A stretch of DNA of 64,000 nucleotides from Aquanectria penicillioides (lineage: Eukaryota; Ascomycota; Sordariomycetes; Hypocreales; Nectriaceae): contig PYIU01000001.1 of assembly GCA_003415625.1 (NCBI GenBank), forward strand, positions 186,001-250,000, given 5' to 3'. This document shows positions 57,919 through 64,000 of the stretch, piece after piece. The position numbers and the translations under genes were made by a program. Positions within the stretch are counted from its first letter, which is position 1. Every line of letters begins with the position of its first letter. The notes below the pieces were generated by a model. The model was not told where the DNA came from and searched no databases. It saw only the letters and a list, made by a program, of their open reading frames with translations.

Positions 57919-59114
57919 ATGGCTCAAGTAATAAGCCAAAACCGTCTAAGCCAAGACAAACTTCTTGTCTTTCTTCCCAGGCCCCCAAACGAGGATTGGA
58001 TATCCCGCGTAGAAGCCCGTTATCCCGGTCTCCATGTGCGTTGGTTCGACTGCAGCAATGGGCGCAGCGGGTTTCTAACACCTGATGATGTTTCCCGAGA
58101 CATTTGGGACGGCATTACCATGTGCTGCACGCCCGCCCTCGCATCATCAGACTTGATGCGTGGCGTACGATTCGTGCAACTAGCGACCGCCGGTACAAAC
58201 AAATGGATAGACAGCGGGCCATTTCAAAACCCCAACGTCGATTTCTGTTGTGCAAGCGGATGCCAACCGTAAGTTGTTTTCTTTGCTTGACATCAATCCT
58301 TCCAGGCCGTGGTTAACGGTACCTAGACCTCAGATAGCGGAATGGGTAATTGGAACGTGGCTAGCAAGTCAGCATCATTTCTACCGGTATTATGGAAATC
58401 AGCAACGGAAACAATGGGAAAGTCCATGGGCAGTTGATATCCAGGACTCTGTTGGTTTACGAATGTACGGACACATTCTCGTCGAAGAAGACCACATACT
58501 AACATCAAACAAGGGGTGTATTGGGCTATGGCTCGATTGGGCGGCAATGTGCTCGACTTGGTCAATCGCTTGGAATGGAGGTCTACGCATATACGAGACG
58601 GGAGCGATCAAGTTCAGAATCGCGCAAGGACAACAGTTATTGCGTACCTGGAACTGGAGATCCAGACGGCTTGATCCCCAGCAAATGGTTTCACGGATCT
58701 ACGGTTGACGACATCAACGAATTTCTCGGTCAGGACCTGGACATACTAGTCCTAGCCCTACCTCTCACGAGTGACACTAAAGGTCTGATTGGCGAGGATC
58801 AATTCAACATCTTGTCTAAACGGAAGACTTTTGTATCAAATATTGGTCGCGGGCAGCTGATCCAAACGGATGCACTGATCAGTGCATTGGAGTCTGATAA
58901 AATCAGAGGTGCAGCATTGGACGTCACTGACCCAGAACCGCTTCCGGAAAATCATGCTCTGTGGGAGGCGAAAAATGTTTTCATCACGCCACACGTTAGC
59001 TGGCGATCAAACATATACTGGGATCGAGTTTTGGATGTTCTCGAAACCAACCTGGGGAAAATCGATGCGGGCGAAGAGTTGATAAACTTTGTGCACAAGG
59101 AGCGTCACTACTAA
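57919..59114 (+). CDS. D-isomer-specific 2-hydroxyacid dehydrogenase
   Basis: Three exons (57919-58268, 58327-58464, 58514-59114) give 362 residues from MAQVISQNRLSQDKLLVFLP. The nucleotide fold begins VLGYGSIGRQCARLGQSLGM. The catalytic trio is present: Arg in FVSNIGRGQLI, Glu in VTDPEPLPENH and His in VFITPHVSW. The enzyme reduces a 2-oxo acid to a D-2-hydroxy acid with NAD(P)H. Upstream in-frame ATGs exist but give a tail unlike the family. Its place after the aminotransferase supports joint use of a 2-oxo acid. Confidence 0.93.
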
Positions 59115-59628
59115 TTAGAAACCAATCAATACCACATAATTAATCTGATGGAATACTCCCGCGCATTTTTATTTATTCAGCCTGAACATGTAAGATACAA
59201 CACATATACTCTACACCTACGTGGCGAGTGTCGCAGAAATACAAGGGCCACGTTGCAGTTTATCGTGTTTGCTATAGGGTAGGGCTCAAGACTGCCGTGT
59301 GAATGGGAGATCGCACGGGTATTTACAAGGGTTAGAGTCGGATGGTCGGCTCTATCTGCCAACCAGATCAAGTGATGCTCGAAAGGCTGTTGGTTCCTGT
59401 TGTCCGTCAATAACACATGCCCCGGTTTTGAATGACCTGTCATCCAGGGGTGCAGATCATGCTATTTAAGCAACGAGGTGCAACTCCCCGCTTGTCCCGA
59501 AAGTGTGCGATCGACACATTTCTCAAAGGCCTTCTTTTGTCAATTATTTCGCTATTGGAGGGAATTTCGCCCACACCTTCGCACCTATCTCATCACCAAA
59601 GATAATTTTGTTGCAAATAGATCCCAAC
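59115..59628. other. Intergenic, promoter of the SnoaL-like gene
   Basis: 514 nt with a TATTTAAG near 59462. No gene was recognised. Confidence 0.4.
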
Positions 59629-60132
59629 ATGGCTCACATTTCACCCGAGGTGGCCCAAGCCATCTCCCGCCAAAAAGCACGCTATGGCAGATACGCGGAC
59701 ACAAAACAGTGGGACAAATTCGAGCAGATCGGGCTTCCCGACGCTCGCTGCACGTACAACGACACAGAGGGAAACCCATTGCTGGTGGGAGACAAGGTTT
59801 TGGTATTCGACTCGCTAAAGGGCGTTGCCGACTTCTTTAGCAAATTCTTTGCTCCGCTACAGACGCTGCACAATATTGGGCCGGGAGATTTTGAGCGCGT
59901 GGCGGAGGACGAAGTCAAGGCTGTTTTTGGCTTCGAGGACCAGCTTTTGTCCAAGACGCTGGGGGCTTGGGATGAGATTAGGGGCGGTGGCTTCTATTAC
60001 GAAACGTGGAAGCTTGTTGATGGAGAGTGGTACATTCAGGAGTTGAGAATGGAGCGAACCTATCAGAAGATGACCCTTGTGACGCAACTTAAATTTGTGC
60101 TTGCGGGTTTACTCGGTGTAACGGTTTACTGA
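59629..60132 (+). CDS. SnoaL-like / NTF2-fold protein
   Basis: A single exon of 167 residues from ATG at 59629. The pattern (helix AISRQKARYGRYADTKQWDK, then DARCTYNDTEGN, then a curved sheet ending ETWKLVDGEWYIQELRMERT) is the SnoaL-like cone fold. Members are small cyclases, isomerases or dehydratases, often in polyketide or aromatic pathways; many are orphans. It is the third plus-strand gene in a row after the aminotransferase and dehydrogenase and may belong with them. Confidence 0.85.
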   Translation: MAHISPEVAQAISRQKARYGRYADTKQWDKFEQIGLPDARCTYNDTEGNPLLVGDKVLVFDSLKGVADFFSKFFAPLQTLHNIGPGDFERVAEDEVKAVFGFEDQLLSKTLGAWDEIRGGGFYYETWKLVDGEWYIQELRMERTYQKMTLVTQLKFVLAGLLGVTVY

Positions 60133-60488
60133 GGCACGGTTAAGGAATAGTTAGCACGAATAAGATCTGTCGTCTTGCAAACAATGTTGGCTAGTTCACA
60201 CCCAATCACGAGGTGCCGGTGATTCGATTCACGCGTAGACGCTTGCCAAGTAGTGACCAAGGTGTAAGAGCGGCCGTTAAATAGACCGGAATTCTAGCAA
60301 AGCTGGCTTATGCATAATTTGACGCCCCATGGTTTCCACATTGTCCTAACCACCTTGCTTATCGTGCCACAAGACGGAATACCCTACAATGAACCTGGTA
60401 CCTGAAAGTGGCCGTAATTTCGAAGGACATTGATGCCATGGAACCTGGATGCTTCGTTAGACAAGATTAGCTTAGCATCTCACACAAC
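60133..60488. other. Convergent spacer
   Basis: The neighbouring regulator-like gene may extend here. A donor GTAAGT overlaps its first stop codon, and an acceptor near 60400 would add a short tail ending near 60359. Confidence 0.35.
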
Positions 60489-61546
60489 TTACATTGTCAT
60501 CGGTTGACTTGAAAACAGCTCCATTATTCCGGCAAGAAACCCACTCGTGCCTAGAGTTTCGATGCCTCCTTTGAGCACGACCATCTCTCGGGCGGCCATA
60601 ATATGGTATAGACTGGCAATGAGATCACCAACAGAAGCCTGGCATGGAGAGTCAGAGCTAACATCCATCATCAGCTTAGACTTTTGGCTAAGACCTACCT
60701 CATCTCCTGCTAGGATGATGGCCTTGGCAATGCTCGAATCACACGGCCCACCGCCGCTCTCTGAGATATCATGCTTGATTGATGCCATGCATGCCATCTT
60801 GTATCTTATTGCTCTTTCCAAGTAGGGGCCGCCTCTATACAAGGAGTGGAGACTGCGGCACGATGAGATGAGAATCCCGTTCAACATTCCAGGATCAGTC
60901 AGGGCGAGGGGTATCCATTCCGTAGTTATCGCTTGCAAGTACGTCTCAAAGTCTGGGAACGAGGCAGTAAAAAAGCAACCTGCAGGGGCGATGATTTGCA
61001 CATCTGTACAAGGAAGGCGTGCGTTAGCTATTGCAGAGTGCATGTTGTCTTCTCCAACCTGGCCAGATACTGGAGATATGAGGGCGGAAGCGAACAGGGA
61101 TGGGAAAATAGAAACACCAGGAACCCACAGTGATCAAGGAGGAAGTGCTCAATCGTCGACATTGGCCTAGCGGTAGATGCAAATGGGTCTATAGAGGCGG
61201 CGGAGAGCAACGTTGTTGGACTTGGTGGAGAAAATGGCAAGTTCAGATTCGGTAAACTGTGGACAATGGATTGGTTGCCCTGAAGGACTGGCTCGATTCT
61301 AGATTCCATCGCCTCCCGCCTCTGATACTCTCGGTACCTGATCATCTGCTCGCGTCGAACTCGTGCATGGGCTTGTTTTGCTGCATACGACCGGGCCCGC
61401 TTCCGTGATGCCGAACCCATGTCGTGGGTGTTCTCCAGGTAGATGAATTGGACGCCCGGCTGGAGACGCGCGTTGCTGGAGCTCCGTGAGTTGCGCCCGC
61501 CATCTGGCGTCGTCGAATGGGTTTCCTCGTTGGCTCTTTTGGGCAT
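60489..61546 (-). CDS. Fungal-specific transcription-factor-domain protein without zinc cluster
   Basis: Two exons read from 61546 downward (61129-61546, 60489-61069) give 332 residues from MPKRANEETHSTTPDGG. The segment QFIYLENTHDMGSASRKRAR and SYAAKQAHARVRREQMIRY is the basic N-terminal motif of a widespread fungal regulator-like family. PF11951-type sequence follows (STIEHFLLDH and later ILISSCRSLHSLYRGGPYLE). Full family members run 450-550 residues, so this one is short or has one more 3' exon. No DNA-binding zinc cluster is present. Confidence 0.72.
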
Positions 61547-62100
61547 CTTTCTCGATGGGTTGAGGCTTTGAGGTTGTTGGGCTTCAGCCGGAATAAGAAG
61601 GACCACTTCTTGGCGGTGGATGCCGTCTATTATTTAGCCCCTTTGCCTGGGCTGATGCATAAGAGCCCGTACCCGTCGACATCCCTGCGACATAACTTGC
61701 TCCAGATGGTAAGCTGTCGTATTTTGGACTACCGGTAAATGCCAAGACGTGCAACTTCCAAAAGAGGGATAGTGATGCAAAACCCCTACCGTTAATAGTG
61801 GGACTAACACTTATCACGGCTTTAGATTCTCGCATCATTAGCTCTTGGAGTCTTGATTGGGAGGGACTTTATAGAGAGGCAACGGCTGTAAAGCTGCAGA
61901 ATCCATATATAGCAAGCCTCGCATTCGAAATCGTTTCAATCAACCACTCCTTAACGGCCGTGGCCGACCACTCTCGCTTTGCACCATTGCTCTTGGGATA
62001 ATGAAAGTCTCGTCTTCCACATCGCCATCATCCTCCGACGCCAAAAACGCACTCATTTTCCTTCGTCCCAATACTCACCTCGGACCATTTACCATCCAAG
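61547..62100. other. Divergent promoter region
   Basis: 554 nt between the regulator-like gene (minus) and the RTA1-like gene (plus). No gene or clear site was recognised. Confidence 0.4.
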
Positions 62101-63121
62101 ATGGGGGAGCCACACCAACTGCCGCCGTACGTGGTCGTTTTTGGCCCTCGCTCAAACTGTACCTTGAGTATATGTCCGATCGAGTACAGCGTGTACAAGT
62201 ACAGGCCGAACCTAGTCGCGAACATCATATTCATAGTCCTGTTCAGTCTCGCGGGGATCATCCACTCCTACATCGGGGTTAGATCGCGTTCCTGGTTCTT
62301 TATGGCTTGCATGGTGCTGGGATGCCTTAGTGCAGTTCTCGGATACATTGGGCGAATCATAATGTACTACAATCCTTTCAACTTTAATGGGTTCATGCTT
62401 CAAATTAGTGAGTGAGGCCTCTGTTGATGAGTTTCTAATGCCATAGATGTGGATCAATAGTCTTCAGTTTTGCTAAATAAAGACACAGTTCTTGTCACGA
62501 GCGCTCCGGTATACTTCTGTGCCGCCATCTACGTTACTCTTGCCTTTTCCGTGCAGTGTCTATCGCCGGCCCTCTCACGCTTTAAACCGAAATTCTTCTA
62601 CTGGGCTTTCATCCCGTGCGACTTCTTGTCACTTATTGTTCAAGCCACCGGTGGTATTCTTTCGACAGTCTCTTCCGGAACAAGCCAAACTGGGGTCAAC
62701 CTTGCACTTGTTGGACTGTCATTCCAAGTCTTTACCATTGCTATTTTCTGTGGCTTGTTAGGAGACTATCTCTTCAGGTACTATCGCTCTAATGAAGTCT
62801 TTGAATTGGGCCTCCGACTGAGGCGCTTTTTCTGCTTCTTAGCCTTGGCTGTTGTGTTGATAACAGTACGCTGCGTATACAGAGTGGTGGAGCTACATCA
62901 GGGATACCGTGGCCGATTTATTAGAGACGAGGGCCTGTTCATCGGCTTAGAGGGCGTGTAAGTACTCTCCAAGGCCATAATGAGGTTGAAGACATTAAAA
63001 TAAGGTGAAATATAGGCTCATTATTCTTGCGACTTATGCCCTTATGATTGGCCATCCCTCGATTATCACTACATACCGAAAGCGCGGGGGGACGATGGAA
63101 ATGCAGAGGATTGAGAGTTGA
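62101..63121 (+). CDS. RTA1-like seven-helix membrane protein
   Basis: Three exons (62101-62407, 62483-62957, 63016-63121) give 295 residues. Seven hydrophobic segments can be drawn. The family motifs are GCLSAVLGYIGRIIMYYNPF (helix 3 exit), LVTSAPVYFCAAIYVTLAF (helix 4), FIPCDFLSLIVQATGG and RCVYRVVELHQGYRG. RTA1/Rsb1 proteins are linked to resistance to 7-aminocholesterol and to export of sphingoid bases. Here it may help move a lipid-like product. The last exon encodes the final helix and a basic tail. Confidence 0.93.
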
Positions 63122-64000
63122 GGGGGTAATAGACGGGTTGATAAAGTACGCTAACAAATGTAATACGCCGAATTTATCTGCAATAATGCAAGCTTTCGAA
63201 CCCTTCAATGCCACATGTGTTTGGTATCCGTAATACTAACGATGCTGCTACCGAGAATAAACTATGAGTGTGGATGAGTGGCTCACAGAGACCTACCTCT
63301 GATGGCTGTGTTTCTGCTGAAGCGACTCGGCCGAATTCCAACACGACGCTATTGTTGCAAGATTCACGAATTTCTATCAATGGATCGGACAAAAAAGCGA
63401 ATTTTTGCGCTGGCTAATCAATTCAAGTGTATCGTGGTGCAAGTAAGCACCGTCAGAATGCCATTGTGGCGTGATTCCTGCATTGGGGTTAAGCGCTTGG
63501 ATTGCGAGAGTGTCAAAAAAGCTTAGGAACGGAAGCTGTAATTCGGTTTCTATTTATCCTAGTTAGGCTAAATTTAAGGAAATAACAGGGAGAAAAATAA
63601 ACCTGGCACCAGGCATGTGTCGATCTTGAAAGCGGGTCTCCCTGTCTGCAATTCCCTGTCTGCAATTCCCTGTCGGCAACCATACTCGACCAGGGAGGCA
63701 ATGACCAGGACTGATGAGGAGAAGAATTGGAACAGGTATCGACAAGGATCGAATCTGGAAAAGAGGAACGACGGAAAATGCAGGCCTAAGGCAAGAACCC
63801 AGGCATTATGCACTGTGGCTCTGCAGATTGAAGCCGTTGTAATGTGGATCTCGAGTTGTGCAGTTCACCAGGGACAGATCCGTCAACCATCGTGGGGGCC
63901 GACAACATGGGCGCACGGCCTGGAGCTATTGGCAAACGAGGCCGTGGCTAGCACCTGATTCGGATCTCGGCACGATGCATAAATTGAGGAGAGGCTCCGG
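63122..64000. other. Intergenic to window end
   Basis: No gene was recognised in 880 nt. A 113-codon plus frame (63617-63958) and minus frames overlapping it look like chance open frames. It contains the small tandem repeat at 63641-63678. Confidence 0.35.
63641..63678. repeat. 14 bp tandem repeat, 2.7 copies
   Basis: CCTGTCTGCAATTC occurs twice in a row (63641-63654, 63655-63668) and a third, partial copy follows (CCTGTCGGCA). Confidence 0.9.

Overview
The window comes from a filamentous ascomycete (Pezizomycotina). Its genes are split by short 45-90 nt GT-AG introns, and fungal families dominate: Zn2Cys6 and bZIP regulators, a psi-producing oxygenase, an RTA1-like protein and a CHR transporter. 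There is also a 7.8 kb AT-rich block with the look of repeat-induced point mutation (RIP). A Sordariomycete, perhaps Hypocreales, is my guess; the sequence does not prove it. All gene models were joined by hand from splice sites and reading phase. Each model called intact sums to a whole number of codons.

Left part (1-15.5 kb): a lipid-like set. It holds a short-chain dehydrogenase cut by the window edge, a broken acyl-CoA synthetase, a kappa-type GST/DsbA protein, a cutinase-factor-like Zn2Cys6 regulator, an SCP2 protein, a nitronate monooxygenase, a small membrane protein and a decaying phytanoyl-CoA dioxygenase (PhyH). The last member is a remarkable gene joining a Zn2Cys6 DNA-binding domain to the catalytic half of a PhyH dioxygenase. 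The family mix suggests peroxisome-style breakdown of unusual fatty acids in a cluster that is being lost.

Middle (15.5-33 kb): a secreted-looking cyanamide-hydratase-like HD protein lies near an amidase, a possible nitrogen-release pair. Next come a Zn2Cys6 regulator with at least three frameshifts and a Ty1/copia LTR retrotransposon (24919-32732, duplication GAAGC). The retrotransposon is wrecked inside but almost clean at its outer edges. Nested in it is a 641 bp non-coding miniature LTR element (30035-30675, duplication GCTTA).

Right part (33-64 kb): mostly intact genes. They are a bZIP/DUF3425 factor, a quinone-oxidoreductase-like MDR enzyme, a 1147-residue Ppo oxygenase whose P450 heme cysteine is tyrosine, a DUF2235 lipase-like protein, an SDR, a Zn2Cys6 factor, a CHR transporter, a bZIP factor and a second Zn2Cys6 factor. 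That last factor is divergent from an aspartate-aminotransferase-like gene, which is followed by a D-2-hydroxyacid dehydrogenase and a SnoaL-like protein. A regulator-like gene and an RTA1-like membrane protein end the window. No CRISPR, rRNA or complete tRNA gene was seen.
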